Shown here piece by piece: positions 1 through 8,897 of a DNA stretch of 64,000 bases. The notes beneath the pieces are model-generated. The model did no database searches and had not been told where the DNA came from. It saw only the letters and a program-made list of their open reading frames with translations. Positions within the stretch are counted from its first letter, which is position 1. Each line of letters begins with the position of its first letter. The DNA is from Vibrio hyugaensis (lineage in GTDB: Bacteria > Pseudomonadota > Gammaproteobacteria > Enterobacterales > Vibrionaceae): positions 1,736,001-1,800,000 of the forward strand of contig NZ_CP025794.1 in assembly GCF_002906655.1 (NCBI RefSeq), given 5' to 3'. The translations under genes were made by a program, and so were the position numbers.

Positions 1-358
1 AGAGCAAAAAGTAGAGAGAAATCGCAATCAGCAATACAGGGATAAGGCTAGTGAGTATACCTGCATCGATAAACTGCACAGCCTCTGCCCCAATAGCAGA
101 GCCAATAAAGGTACATAGAATCGCTAGGCGCATCTCTTTGAGGCTAACAATACCATTACGCACAAAGTACCAACTGGCAGAGAAGCTTCCGAATGAGCTT
201 TGGAGTTTGTTCGTCGCCAATGCCTGAGTTGGGCTAAGCCCCGCTGCCAGTAGAGCTGGCAATGTTAATAGACCACCACCACCAGCCATGGCATCAATAA
301 ATCCTGCTGCTGATGCGACAAAAAACAATGCAATTAACATCTCGAAAGTGATTTCCAC
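1..358 (-). CDS. TSUP family (TauE/SafE, YfcA-like) membrane permease, N-terminal part
   Basis: The 119 visible codons encode a hydrophobic protein that continues past the left edge. The segment GFIDAMAGGGGLLTLPAL at about residues 19-36, followed by a TNK motif near residue 52, is typical of the YfcA branch of the TauE/SafE (TSUP) family. These are inner-membrane carriers for sulfur-containing or organic anions; the substrate here is unknown. I chose the GTG at 358 because AAGGA lies about 7 bases upstream and the sequence V-E-I-T-F-E-M gives the usual short N-terminus. ATG at 340 is the alternative. Three hydrophobic segments are seen before the cut. It is transcribed away from the accessory genes to its right and probably has its own promoter in 359-607. 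Confidence 0.8.
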   Translation of the reverse strand, partial: MEITFEMLIALFFVASAAGFIDAMAGGGGLLTLPALLAAGLSPTQALATNKLQSSFGSFSASWYFVRNGIVSLKEMRLAILCTFIGSAIGAEAVQFIDAGILTSLIPVLLIAISLYFLL

Positions 359-607
359 TCGTGCGTCCTTGTAAATATTTGTAACCAGATGAGGCAACGA
401 TAGCATTGCCTTACAAACGCACAAAAGGAAACTCAAGACACCAACCTATTCCAGATATTCATCAATCTAAAAATCTAACAAATGATACGTTAAATGTATC
501 AATTACATTTCCGATAGAATTCACTCTCAAGAGCATTTCAATTTTTTGATGGAAAAAGAAAACACTGGCTTAATCTTATCAATTCAACCTTATCGAAAGT
601 GAAAACA

Positions 608-1519
608 ATGGATGTTTTAAGGACTCGCCCTTCAATAAAAGAGCAACAGCTGCGCTCTCGTGTAGAACAAACCATAAATTTAAAACAACTCTTCAAAGTC
701 ATCGACTCTAGGCCCGAAACCTCGGGAGCTGGGGTTACTTATATCGCAAGTGATTCAACTATCATATCTTTGCGAAAATTCAATTCCAGTTGTCGCGTCA
801 ATCCTATCAGAATTGTTTTAAAAGAACCGACATCTCCTATGTCTGCCGATAGTTACGCCAAAGAACTTAAGTCTTCGAATAGAGAGTCTAAGGTAGTTGG
901 CGAGATTATCGGGATGACTCTAAGCTGTACATCCGCCGTACTTGGCTGGCTAGTTGTATTTGGAGGCGCAGCTGCAATACCTCTCTCCGGGGGAACAAGT
1001 GCAGCTGTAACATACCTCGGAACCTCCGCAGCACTCGCGTCTTCAGCTCAATGTGGTATAGGTTTAGCACGAGTAGGCACAGAAATATACGCGCCAGAAA
1101 AACTAGATGAATTCGATTCAAATGAATGGTACCAAACAACCTCTAAAGCGCTGGATTACATATCTTTAGCTGGCGTTGGGGCGGCAGGTTCGACAACTAT
1201 AAAGGCACTTTCAAACTTAAAAAAAACTTCAGGCAAAAGCACGATGGATGCATTGAAAACGCTGAATCGTCAGGAAAGAGCAAGGCTAACTAAAGAAATA
1301 TCACGTCAAAACATTCCAAACCTCTCCTCAAAAGCCTACAAAAAACTAATTAAGAGTGGGCAAGCAAAAAGACGTTATTCACCAACGGAAATCAATCATG
1401 CGATTAGGATTCAATTAAAAGATGCAATTGGCGCTACATTGAGTTTTACAGGAAGTGCTATATCCGGGAATGTTAGATCTATTGCTATCGGCATATATGA
1501 GGAGATGCAGTTTGAATAA
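608..1519 (+). CDS. Putative T6SS membrane-disrupting effector (Tme-like, with possible N-terminal RIX-type region)
   Basis: This is a 303-residue protein (306 from the GTG at 599). No enzyme motif is visible. It has three parts. The first ~100 residues are polar with many arginines. Residues ~98-160 are a glycine/alanine/serine-rich hydrophobic stretch that could form a membrane hairpin (around GWLVVFGGAAAIPLSGG). The C-terminal half is basic, with shorter Gly/Ala patches near 188-200 and 278-298. There is no signal peptide. From published work, Vibrio T6SS effectors of the Tme family share a membrane-disrupting C-terminal domain, and the RIX domain is an arginine-containing N-terminal T6SS delivery domain; I infer a match from architecture and context, not from a search. 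Two small membrane proteins follow, the first overlapping it, as expected for immunity genes. The stretch is visibly more A/T-rich than its neighbours. I prefer ATG 608, with GAAAG about 9 bases upstream. Another membrane toxin or an unrelated membrane protein remains possible. Confidence 0.5.
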   Translation: MDVLRTRPSIKEQQLRSRVEQTINLKQLFKVIDSRPETSGAGVTYIASDSTIISLRKFNSSCRVNPIRIVLKEPTSPMSADSYAKELKSSNRESKVVGEIIGMTLSCTSAVLGWLVVFGGAAAIPLSGGTSAAVTYLGTSAALASSAQCGIGLARVGTEIYAPEKLDEFDSNEWYQTTSKALDYISLAGVGAAGSTTIKALSNLKKTSGKSTMDALKTLNRQERARLTKEISRQNIPNLSSKAYKKLIKSGQAKRRYSPTEINHAIRIQLKDAIGATLSFTGSAISGNVRSIAIGIYEEMQFE

Positions 1520-1946
1520 GCATCAAAACGAAGTAATAGTTCTAGGCATAAGAAGTATCACTACAGCCCTTTTTATAGTAATGGCATTAATCGCAGGGGG
1601 CGGGTTAAATTCTTTTTTCTTAGATCAAATGATCGATATATCTGGCCGATATGGAAGCTTTTACTTTTGGATTGTGATGATTGGCATCGCAACATTTCTG
1701 ACTTGGCTTCCCTTTACAATGATCGCAATACGTGGCTCAAAGTCCCTATCTAAAGTAAATACTTATAATGCATTGCTTCAAGTATCAATAGCACTTTGCT
1801 ACTGCATTATAAATACAGCTTTTAACGAGCCACTTGCATTGATAGCACTTACACTACCATTAGTAGCTTTCATTCTCTTGAAAACAAACGCTTACTTAAA
1901 TTTTGTAGAGTTTTACTACGAGTTACAAAAAGCACGAAGGCTCTAA
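1512..1946 (+). CDS. Four-helix membrane protein, candidate immunity protein 1
   Basis: 144 residues with four predicted hydrophobic segments (about 14-36, 46-70, 84-104, 108-124) and a short charged tail ending KARRL. I recognise no named domain. The start is TTG at 1512, overlapping the upstream stop by 8 bases, with GAGGAG 7 bases upstream inside the preceding gene. This start also lines up with the paralog downstream (NKHQNEVIVLGIRS against NSKEKDVFVLSAKS), whereas starting at ATG 1455 would add 19 unmatched residues. Overlap with the effector-like gene implies translational coupling. Shared motifs with the paralog are GGGLN-x2-FFLD, a P-F-x-MI segment and YYEL near the C-terminus. The role as immunity protein is inferred from position, size and topology. 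Confidence 0.6.
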   Translation: MNKHQNEVIVLGIRSITTALFIVMALIAGGGLNSFFLDQMIDISGRYGSFYFWIVMIGIATFLTWLPFTMIAIRGSKSLSKVNTYNALLQVSIALCYCIINTAFNEPLALIALTLPLVAFILLKTNAYLNFVEFYYELQKARRL

Positions 1947-1971
1947 GAGTATCCACATACAGAGGTTCATC

Positions 1972-2003
1972 GCGGCTTTTTCAGGAAAGCCGCTCTTATC
2001 TTT
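1972..2003 (+). terminator. Weak terminator-like hairpin between the two paralogs
   Basis: GCGGCTTT (1972-1979) and AAAGCCGC (1986-1993) form a perfect 8-bp stem with a 6-base loop, followed by TCTTATCTTT. The tail is only moderately T-rich, so termination after the first paralog may be partial, leaving some read-through into the second. Confidence 0.5.
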
Positions 2004-2069
2004 AAGAAGACAAGTTCAACACATTTTTATCGGTCATATGCATAACCTAATTTCAACTAAAAGGTGCCT

Positions 2070-2534
2070 GTGAATAGTAAAGAAAAAGATGTATTCGTTC
2101 TGTCCGCTAAAAGCATCGTTACAGCTTTAAGTGCAATAATGTTTTTAACAATAGGGGGCGGACTAAATATATTCTTTCTGGATAAAATAACCTATATTTC
2201 AAATAGTTATGACCAATTCCACTTATGGGTGGTAATGATGGGTCTTGGCGCTCTTTTGGTAACGATTCCATTTGGGATGATCATTATTCATGGTTTAAAG
2301 TTCTTAAATCCAATCAATATTTTTAATGCCACGATACAGATTTTCATTGCGATATGTTTTGGAGTTTCAGAAGCAAAATTAGGAGACCTATTCTGGTTGA
2401 TAGCCCTTGCTCTCCCTATTCTTGCTCTTTATTTGATGAATACCCCTTCCTACAAATGCTTCATAACCTTTTACTATGAACTAGCTCAGAGTCGTAGAGA
2501 GCATCGAAGACAAATGAGAAATATCAACAAGTAG
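2070..2534 (+). CDS. Four-helix membrane protein, candidate immunity protein 2 (paralog of the gene at 1512)
   Basis: 154 residues, clearly homologous to the upstream protein over its full length: GGGLN followed by FFLD, PFGMI, an N-A-x2-Q-x2-IA-x-C segment and F-YYEL-x-SRR. It differs by an extra basic tail of about 10 residues (EHRRQMRNINK). Four hydrophobic segments are seen and no signal peptide. I chose GTG 2070 because it aligns with the paralog and has AAAAGG 6 bases upstream; GTG 2064 is in frame and possible. A 123-bp gap with a hairpin separates it from its paralog, so it may have its own promoter. Tandem divergent copies are common for immunity genes facing variant toxins; that interpretation is inference. 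Confidence 0.6.
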   Translation: MNSKEKDVFVLSAKSIVTALSAIMFLTIGGGLNIFFLDKITYISNSYDQFHLWVVMMGLGALLVTIPFGMIIIHGLKFLNPINIFNATIQIFIAICFGVSEAKLGDLFWLIALALPILALYLMNTPSYKCFITFYYELAQSRREHRRQMRNINK

Positions 2535-2549
2535 AACAAGTTGTTTAAT

Positions 2550-2580
2550 TAAACAAAAAAGCCCGCTCAAATGAGCGGGC
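2550..2580 (-). terminator. Rho-independent terminator of carAB
   Basis: GCCCGCTC (2561-2568) pairs with GAGCGGGC (2573-2580) around a 4-base loop. Read on the minus strand the stem is followed by TTTTTT, about 50 bases after the carB stop codon. There is no T tract on the plus-strand side. Confidence 0.88.
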
Positions 2581-2631
2581 AATGAGGTTGTCATATAAGC
2601 CCTATTTTTCAGGCTTACTGATTTTTATCTA

Positions 2632-5600
2632 TTACGCTTCTAGGCTAGCTTTCACTTTTGCGTGCAGCTCTTGAACCGAAGTTACTGTGCTCTTCGCATC
2701 TGCCGTGTGTGCCATACAAGTTGCGAATGCCGCATTTAGCGTAGTCGTGTAGTTCACTTTCTCAGCCAGTGCACCGCGACGAAGAACTTTAGAGTCTTCA
2801 ATCGCTTGACGGCCTGCTGCAGTGTTCACGATGTAGGTGTACTCGTTATTCTTGATACGGTCAAGAATGTGAGGACGACCTTCGTGTACCTTGTTAACTA
2901 GACGTGGGTTGATGCCCGCTTCACCAAGGATAACTGCTGTACCGTGTGTTGCATCTAGTTGGTAACCAAGCTTAGACAGCTTAGATGCTAGGTCTACAAC
3001 GCGCTCTTTGTCGCCTTCACGAACAGAAAGAAGTGCACGGCCGCCTTCTGGGTAAATGTTGCCACAACCCAATTCAGCTTTAGAGTATGCTTCTGCGAAC
3101 GTTGCACCAACACCCATAACTTCACCAGTAGAGCGCATTTCTGGACCTAACAGTGGGTCAACACCAGGGAACTTATTGAATGGAAGTACAACTTCTTTCA
3201 CTGAGTAGTACGGTGGGATGATTTCTTTCGTAAAGCCTTGAGACTCTAGCGATTGACCCGCCATTACACGTGCTGCGATCTTAGCGATTGGCGCGCCAGT
3301 CGCTTTCGATACGAACGGTACCGTACGTGCTGCACGAGGGTTAACCTCGATTAGGTACACTTGGTTGTTCTTAACAGCAAACTGCGTGTTCATTAGGCCA
3401 CGAACACCCAACTCGAACGCCAGCTTTTCAACTTGCTCGCGCATTACGTCTTGGATTTCTTGGCTTAGCGTATATGCAGGAAGAGAACATGCTGAGTCAC
3501 CTGAGTGAACACCTGCTTGTTCGATGTGCTCCATGATACCGCCGATAACTACGCGCTCACCGTCACAGATAGCATCGATATCCACTTCAACAGCATCATC
3601 TAGGAAGCTATCAAGAAGAACTGGCGATTCGTTCGATACGCTTACTGCTTCGTTGAAGTAGCGACGTAGGTCTTGCTCGTCGTATACGATTTCCATCGCA
3701 CGACCACCAAGTACGTAAGAAGGACGTACAACTAATGGGAAGCCAATTTCGCGAGATTTCTCTACCGCTTGCTCCATTGTTGTTACTGTCGCGTTCTCTG
3801 GCTGTAGAAGACCTAGACGGTCAACAGCAACTTGGAAACGCTCACGGTCTTCTGCACGGTCGATTGCGTCAGGGCTAGTACCGATGATTGGCACGCCAGC
3901 TGCTTCAAGTGCGCGAGCCAGTTTCAGTGGCGTTTGGCCACCGTACTGAACGATAACGCCTTTTGGCTTCTCAACGCGAGCGATTGCTAGTACATCTTCC
4001 AGAGTGACTGGTTCGAAGTACAGACGGTCAGATGTATCGTAGTCTGTTGAAACTGTCTCAGGGTTACAGTTAACCATGATAGTCTCAAAGCCATCTTCAC
4101 GTAGAGCTAGTGATGCGTGTACACAACAGTAGTCAAATTCAATACCTTGGCCGATACGGTTTGGACCGCCACCAAGAATCATGATCTTGTCTTTGTCTGT
4201 TGGGTTTGCTTCACACTCGTCATCGTAAGATGAGTACATGTAAGCCGTGTCTGAAGAGAACTCAGCCGCACACGTATCAACGCGCTTGTAAACAGGGTGG
4301 ATATCGTATTGGTCACGTAGGCGACGGATTTCGCTTTCCGCTACACCTAGAATCTTAGATAGGCGCGCATCAGCAAAACCTTTACGCTTCAGCTTGTTTA
4401 GCTCGTCTTTGTTCAGACCCGCGAAGCCTTTTGCTTTTAGCTCTTGCTCAAGTTTAACGATGTCTTCGATTTGAACTAGGAACCAACGGTCGATTTGCGT
4501 TAGGTTGAATACGCCATCTACTGACATACCCGCACGGAATGCATCTGCGATGTACCAAATACGCTCTGCGCCAGCTTCTTTCAGCTCATGACGGATTTTC
4601 GTCAGTGCGTCTGGTGCATCTAGGTCAACCATTTCGTCAAAGCCAGTCGCGCCAACTTCTAGTCCGCGAAGCGCTTTTTGTAGAGATTCTTGCTGGTTAC
4701 GGCCGATAGCCATAACTTCACCAACAGACTTCATTTGCGTCGTTAGACGGTCGTTAGCACCTGCAAATTTCTCGAAGTTAAAACGAGGAATCTTAGTTAC
4801 TACGTAGTCGATTGTTGGTTCGAATGATGCTGGCGTTGCGCCGCCAGTGATGTCATTCATTAGCTCGTCTAGCGTGAAGCCAACTGCCAGTTTCGCTGCA
4901 ATCTTAGCGATTGGGAAACCTGTTGCTTTAGAAGCTAGAGCAGAAGAGCGAGATACACGTGGGTTCATCTCGATGATAACCATACGGCCATCTTTCGGGT
5001 TGATACCAAACTGTACGTTAGAACCACCAGTTTCAACACCAATCTCACGCAGTACTGCTAGAGATGCGTTACGCATTAGCTGGTATTCTTTGTCTGTTAG
5101 TGTTTGCGCTGGTGCAACCGTGATTGAGTCACCCGTGTGGATGCCCATTGGGTCGAAGTTTTCAATCGCACATACGATGATACAGTTGTCCGCTTTGTCA
5201 CGAACCACTTCCATCTCGTACTCTTTCCAACCGATAAGAGATTCATCGATTAGAAGCTCGTTGGTTGGAGAAAGGTCCAAACCACGACGACAGATTTCTT
5301 CAAATTCTTCTTTGTTGTAAGCGATACCACCGCCTGTACCACCCATAGTGAATGATGGACGGATGATACATGGGAAGCCAACCATATCTAGAACGCCGTA
5401 AGCTTCTTCCATGGTTTTAGCAGTATCCGCACGTGGACACTCAAGGCCGATAGACTTCATCGCTTTATCGAAACGAGAACGGTCTTCTGCTTTATCAATA
5501 GCGTCAGCCGTTGCACCAATCATCTCAACGCCGAATTCTTCAAGAACGCCATGCTTCTCTAGGTCTAGAGCACAGTTCAATGCTGTTTGGCCGCCCATTG

Positions 5601-5865
5601 TAGGTAGAACTGCATCTGGCTTTTCTTTCGCGATGATGTTGCGAACCACTTCCCACTGGATTGGCTCGATATAAGTTGCATCCGCCATGTCTGGATCAGT
5701 CATGATGGTTGCAGGGTTAGAGTTCACAAGGATAACTCGGTAACCCTCTTCACGCAGTGCTTTACACGCTTGTGCGCCAGAGTAGTCAAACTCACATGCC
5801 TGACCGATAACAATCGGACCAGCACCAAGAATAAGAATACTTTGAATGTCAGTACGTTTTGGCAT
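2632..5865 (-). CDS. carB: Carbamoyl-phosphate synthase large subunit
   Basis: 1077 residues, the usual length for CarB. It makes carbamoyl phosphate from bicarbonate, two ATP and ammonia channelled from CarA, feeding arginine and pyrimidine synthesis in the cytosol. The N-terminus [20 protein letters not shown] starts the first pre-ATP-grasp domain. The sequence repeats as two ATP-grasp halves: GGTGGG-type loop and [18 protein letters not shown] in the first, [18 protein letters not shown] in the second. The last ~140 residues form the MGS-like allosteric domain, which binds ornithine, UMP and IMP in the family. It lies 16 bp downstream of carA and shares its transcript, ending at the hairpin at 2550-2580. 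No truncation or missing motif was seen. Confidence 0.98.
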   Translation of the reverse strand: MPKRTDIQSILILGAGPIVIGQACEFDYSGAQACKALREEGYRVILVNSNPATIMTDPDMADATYIEPIQWEVVRNIIAKEKPDAVLPTMGGQTALNCALDLEKHGVLEEFGVEMIGATADAIDKAEDRSRFDKAMKSIGLECPRADTAKTMEEAYGVLDMVGFPCIIRPSFTMGGTGGGIAYNKEEFEEICRRGLDLSPTNELLIDESLIGWKEYEMEVVRDKADNCIIVCAIENFDPMGIHTGDSITVAPAQTLTDKEYQLMRNASLAVLREIGVETGGSNVQFGINPKDGRMVIIEMNPRVSRSSALASKATGFPIAKIAAKLAVGFTLDELMNDITGGATPASFEPTIDYVVTKIPRFNFEKFAGANDRLTTQMKSVGEVMAIGRNQQESLQKALRGLEVGATGFDEMVDLDAPDALTKIRHELKEAGAERIWYIADAFRAGMSVDGVFNLTQIDRWFLVQIEDIVKLEQELKAKGFAGLNKDELNKLKRKGFADARLSKILGVAESEIRRLRDQYDIHPVYKRVDTCAAEFSSDTAYMYSSYDDECEANPTDKDKIMILGGGPNRIGQGIEFDYCCVHASLALREDGFETIMVNCNPETVSTDYDTSDRLYFEPVTLEDVLAIARVEKPKGVIVQYGGQTPLKLARALEAAGVPIIGTSPDAIDRAEDRERFQVAVDRLGLLQPENATVTTMEQAVEKSREIGFPLVVRPSYVLGGRAMEIVYDEQDLRRYFNEAVSVSNESPVLLDSFLDDAVEVDIDAICDGERVVIGGIMEHIEQAGVHSGDSACSLPAYTLSQEIQDVMREQVEKLAFELGVRGLMNTQFAVKNNQVYLIEVNPRAARTVPFVSKATGAPIAKIAARVMAGQSLESQGFTKEIIPPYYSVKEVVLPFNKFPGVDPLLGPEMRSTGEVMGVGATFAEAYSKAELGCGNIYPEGGRALLSVREGDKERVVDLASKLSKLGYQLDATHGTAVILGEAGINPRLVNKVHEGRPHILDRIKNNEYTYIVNTAAGRQAIEDSKVLRRGALAEKVNYTTTLNAAFATCMAHTADAKSTVTSVQELHAKVKASLEA

Positions 5866-5881
5866 TATCTACTACTCCGAA

Positions 5882-7021
5882 TTAAGCGCTGTGTTTTTTG
5901 ATTAGTTCGATAAAGTGGTCAAATAGCGGTGCCGCGTCGTGTGGACCTGGGCTCGCTTCTGGGTGACCTTGGAAGCTAAATGCTGGCTTGTCTGTACGGT
6001 GAATACCTTGTAGAGAACCATCAAATAGCGATACGTGAGTAGCACGTAGATTTTCAGGTAGTGTTGCTTCGTCTGCTGCAAAACCGTGGTTTTGAGAAGT
6101 GATCATCACAACATTACGTTCCAAATCTTTTACTGGGTGGTTTGCGCCGTGGTGACCAAACTTCATTTTCACTGTTTGTGCACCCGATGCTAACGCAAGG
6201 ATTTGGTGGCCTAGACAGATACCAAAGATTGGCAGACCTTTCTCTAGGAAAGTTTTTGTTGCTTCAATCGCGTAAGTACATGGTTCTGGGTCACCAGGGC
6301 CGTTTGATAGGAAGACACCATCTGGGTTTAGAGCCAGAACTTCTTCTGCTGACGTTTCAGCAGGAACAACCGTTAGGCGGCAGCCTCGGTCAACCAACAT
6401 GCGCAAGATGTTGCGTTTTGCGCCGAAGTCGTAGGCAACAACGTGATATGGCAATTCGCTGTCGTCTTTCGCTTCAGGAAGTCCACCTTCAAGCGTCCAC
6501 GAACCTTGTTTCCATTGATACGCTTCTTTTGTTGTAACCTCTTTCGCAAGATCCATACCTTTCAAGCCAGGGAATTCTTTTGCTTTCGCTAATGCCAAAG
6601 CTTCATCTAGGTTGTTACCTGCAACGATACAACCGTTTTGCGCACCTTTCTCACGTAGGATACGAGTTAGCTTACGAGTATCGATGTCTGCAATGCCGAC
6701 GATATTTTGCGACTTGAGGTAATCAGAAAGGGATTGTTCATTACGGAAGTTAGAAGCGATAAGAGGAAGATCGCGAATCACAAGGCCTTGTGCGTGAATT
6801 GAAGAAGATTCTTCGTCTTCGGAATTGGTTCCGGTATTGCCAATGTGAGGATAAGTGAGAGTAACGATTTGTTGAGAATAGGAAGGATCAGTGAGAATTT
6901 CTTGGTACCCCGTCATCGAGGTATTAAAAACAACTTCACCAACGGAAATACCATCTGCTCCAATGGAAACACCGCGGAACACTGTCCCATCTTCTAGGAC
7001 TAACAGTGCTAATTTACCCAA
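5882..7021 (-). CDS. carA: Carbamoyl-phosphate synthase small (glutaminase) subunit
   Basis: 379 residues. It hydrolyses glutamine and passes ammonia to CarB. The N-terminal domain starts [16 protein letters not shown]; the class I amidotransferase domain has the nucleophile cysteine in FGICLGHQ and the histidine-glutamate pair in [11 protein letters not shown] place the start at TTG 7021 rather than the longer open frame to 7117: GGAGG (7027-7031) sits 5 bases upstream and the protein then matches family N-termini. The 32-residue extension would be unlike any CarA. The gene heads the carAB operon and is preceded by a well-matched sigma-70 promoter at 7127-7155. Confidence 0.97.
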   Translation of the reverse strand: MGKLALLVLEDGTVFRGVSIGADGISVGEVVFNTSMTGYQEILTDPSYSQQIVTLTYPHIGNTGTNSEDEESSSIHAQGLVIRDLPLIASNFRNEQSLSDYLKSQNIVGIADIDTRKLTRILREKGAQNGCIVAGNNLDEALALAKAKEFPGLKGMDLAKEVTTKEAYQWKQGSWTLEGGLPEAKDDSELPYHVVAYDFGAKRNILRMLVDRGCRLTVVPAETSAEEVLALNPDGVFLSNGPGDPEPCTYAIEATKTFLEKGLPIFGICLGHQILALASGAQTVKMKFGHHGANHPVKDLERNVVMITSQNHGFAADEATLPENLRATHVSLFDGSLQGIHRTDKPAFSFQGHPEASPGPHDAAPLFDHFIELIKKHSA

Positions 7022-7126
7022 GACAACCTCCAGAATAAAAATGCATAAAAAATAAATTAAGCCGCAAATTTGCCTTCCTTTACCTTGAAAACTTACATAA
7101 ACAGGTATTTTTGACAAATTGGCGGT

Positions 7127-7155
7127 ATTCTAATGATGGACTTCAAAACTGTCAA
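7127..7155 (-). promoter_or_regulatory. Sigma-70 promoter for carAB
   Basis: On the minus strand TTGACA (7155-7150) is followed after exactly 17 bases by TAGAAT (7132-7127). That leaves a leader of about 100 bases before the TTG start of carA. An A/T-rich ARG-box-like stretch lies in the leader near 7041-7060 (TGCAT-x8-AATTAA), a weak match to the ArgR consensus. Confidence 0.7.
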
Positions 7156-7462
7156 CACACATTGAAAAATAAATTATTACTTTCTAGCGAGTAAGGGCAT
7201 TTAAACAGAAAAAGCCCTAAAATTGTAAGTTTTATCGTTATTCATTCCCGACAGTTGGCCTTTTTTGTAAATTTTACAAATTTGAACTTATTGCAGATCA
7301 CAAAATTTTGTGAGTTTTTTGCGCAAACGTTCATCACACAAAAACAACCTATACTTTTGAGCAATTCAAGCACTTTTCACAACAAGACACCCAAAAACAC
7401 ACCATAACTCAAGATAAAATCGCAGATGGTGCGACTCAATTTCTTTACATATTTTCCTCTAA
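7156..7462. promoter_or_regulatory. Long upstream regulatory region of carA with PUR-box-like site and palindromes
   Basis: No gene is visible here. GCGCAAACGTTCATCA at 7321-7336 contains CGCAAACGTT, the core of the PurR operator, which controls carAB in E. coli. Nearby are a perfect 14-bp palindrome CACAAAATTTTGTG at 7299-7312 and an 8-bp inverted repeat TTTGTAAA/TTTACAAA at 7264-7280. A second, upstream carA promoter in this area is plausible but I see no strong -35/-10 pair. Confidence 0.45.
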
Positions 7463-7488
7463 ATACAAAAAAGCCGGCTTACGCCGGC
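7463..7488 (-). terminator. Rho-independent terminator of dapB
   Basis: GCCGGC (7473-7478), loop TTAC, GCCGGC (7483-7488). On the minus strand it is followed by TTTTTTGTATTT. It lies 15 bases after the dapB stop. Confidence 0.85.
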
Positions 7489-7502
7489 GAATAATTATGT
7501 AT

Positions 7503-8378
<876 letters not shown>

Positions 8379-8425
8379 TTAAACTAACAATATCCCGTGT
8401 TAACCACAAGACAGTTAGATGCAGG

Positions 8426-8824
8426 TTAGGAAAACTCTTTCACTACACGCTCTAGAATCGGCACATTAGCTTCTGGGAAAGCGTAGTCAGGTAATGCAAT
8501 AATATCGACCCAACGCCCTTCTTGTCCTTCACGCCCATAAGGCTGGTTGTTGAATTGAGAAACGGTCATGAAATCAAACTTTAAAGACTTATCTGGGTAG
8601 TCGTATTCCAAATGCTCAAATAAGGCTTGTTCTGTGACTGTGATACCAATCTCTTCTTCAAGTTCACGAATCATCGCTTGCTCGACTGTTTCATTTTGCT
8701 CAACTTTGCCACCAGGAAACTCCCAAAATCCACCTTTGTGTTTATCATCCGGGCGTTTAGTGATGAAGATTTGCGACCTGTCTTGATTGAAGATAATCGC
8801 CGCAACAATGTGAATTCTTTTCAT
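8426..8824 (-). CDS. mutT: 8-oxo-dGTP diphosphatase (Nudix)
   Basis: 132 residues, close to E. coli MutT (129). It hydrolyses 8-oxo-dGTP to prevent A:T to C:G transversions. The complete Nudix box GGKVEQNETVEQAMIRELEE followed by EIGI lies at about residues 37-60. The preceding segment RPDDKHKGGFWEFPGGKVE is typical of MutT. ATG 8824 is preferred because AGGAA lies about 10 bases upstream; ATG 8833 would start almost on top of that site. The gene follows secA on the same strand, but a hairpin at 8848-8877 separates them. Confidence 0.92.
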   Translation of the reverse strand: MKRIHIVAAIIFNQDRSQIFITKRPDDKHKGGFWEFPGGKVEQNETVEQAMIRELEEEIGITVTEQALFEHLEYDYPDKSLKFDFMTVSQFNNQPYGREGQEGRWVDIIALPDYAFPEANVPILERVVKEFS

Positions 8825-8847
8825 TAGATTCATTCCTAGATCTGTCG

Positions 8848-8877
8848 ATACAAAAAGAGCCGCCTAAGCGACTCTTT
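8848..8877 (-). terminator. Rho-independent terminator of secA
   Basis: AAAGAGCCGC (8854-8863) pairs with GCGACTCTTT (8868-8877), with one G-U pair and a 4-base loop. On the minus strand it is followed by a T tract. It lies about 20 bases past the secA stop. Confidence 0.8.
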
Positions 8878-8897
8878 CTTAATATCTTCGGACTGTA

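Noticed and set aside
4847-5320. 157-codon plus-strand frame inside carB
   Set aside because: Serine-rich antisense shadow of the carB ATP-grasp region.
7041-7060. ARG-box-like sequence in the carA leader
   Set aside because: Too few consensus bases to list as a separate ArgR site, and no second box at the usual spacing; mentioned only with the promoter.
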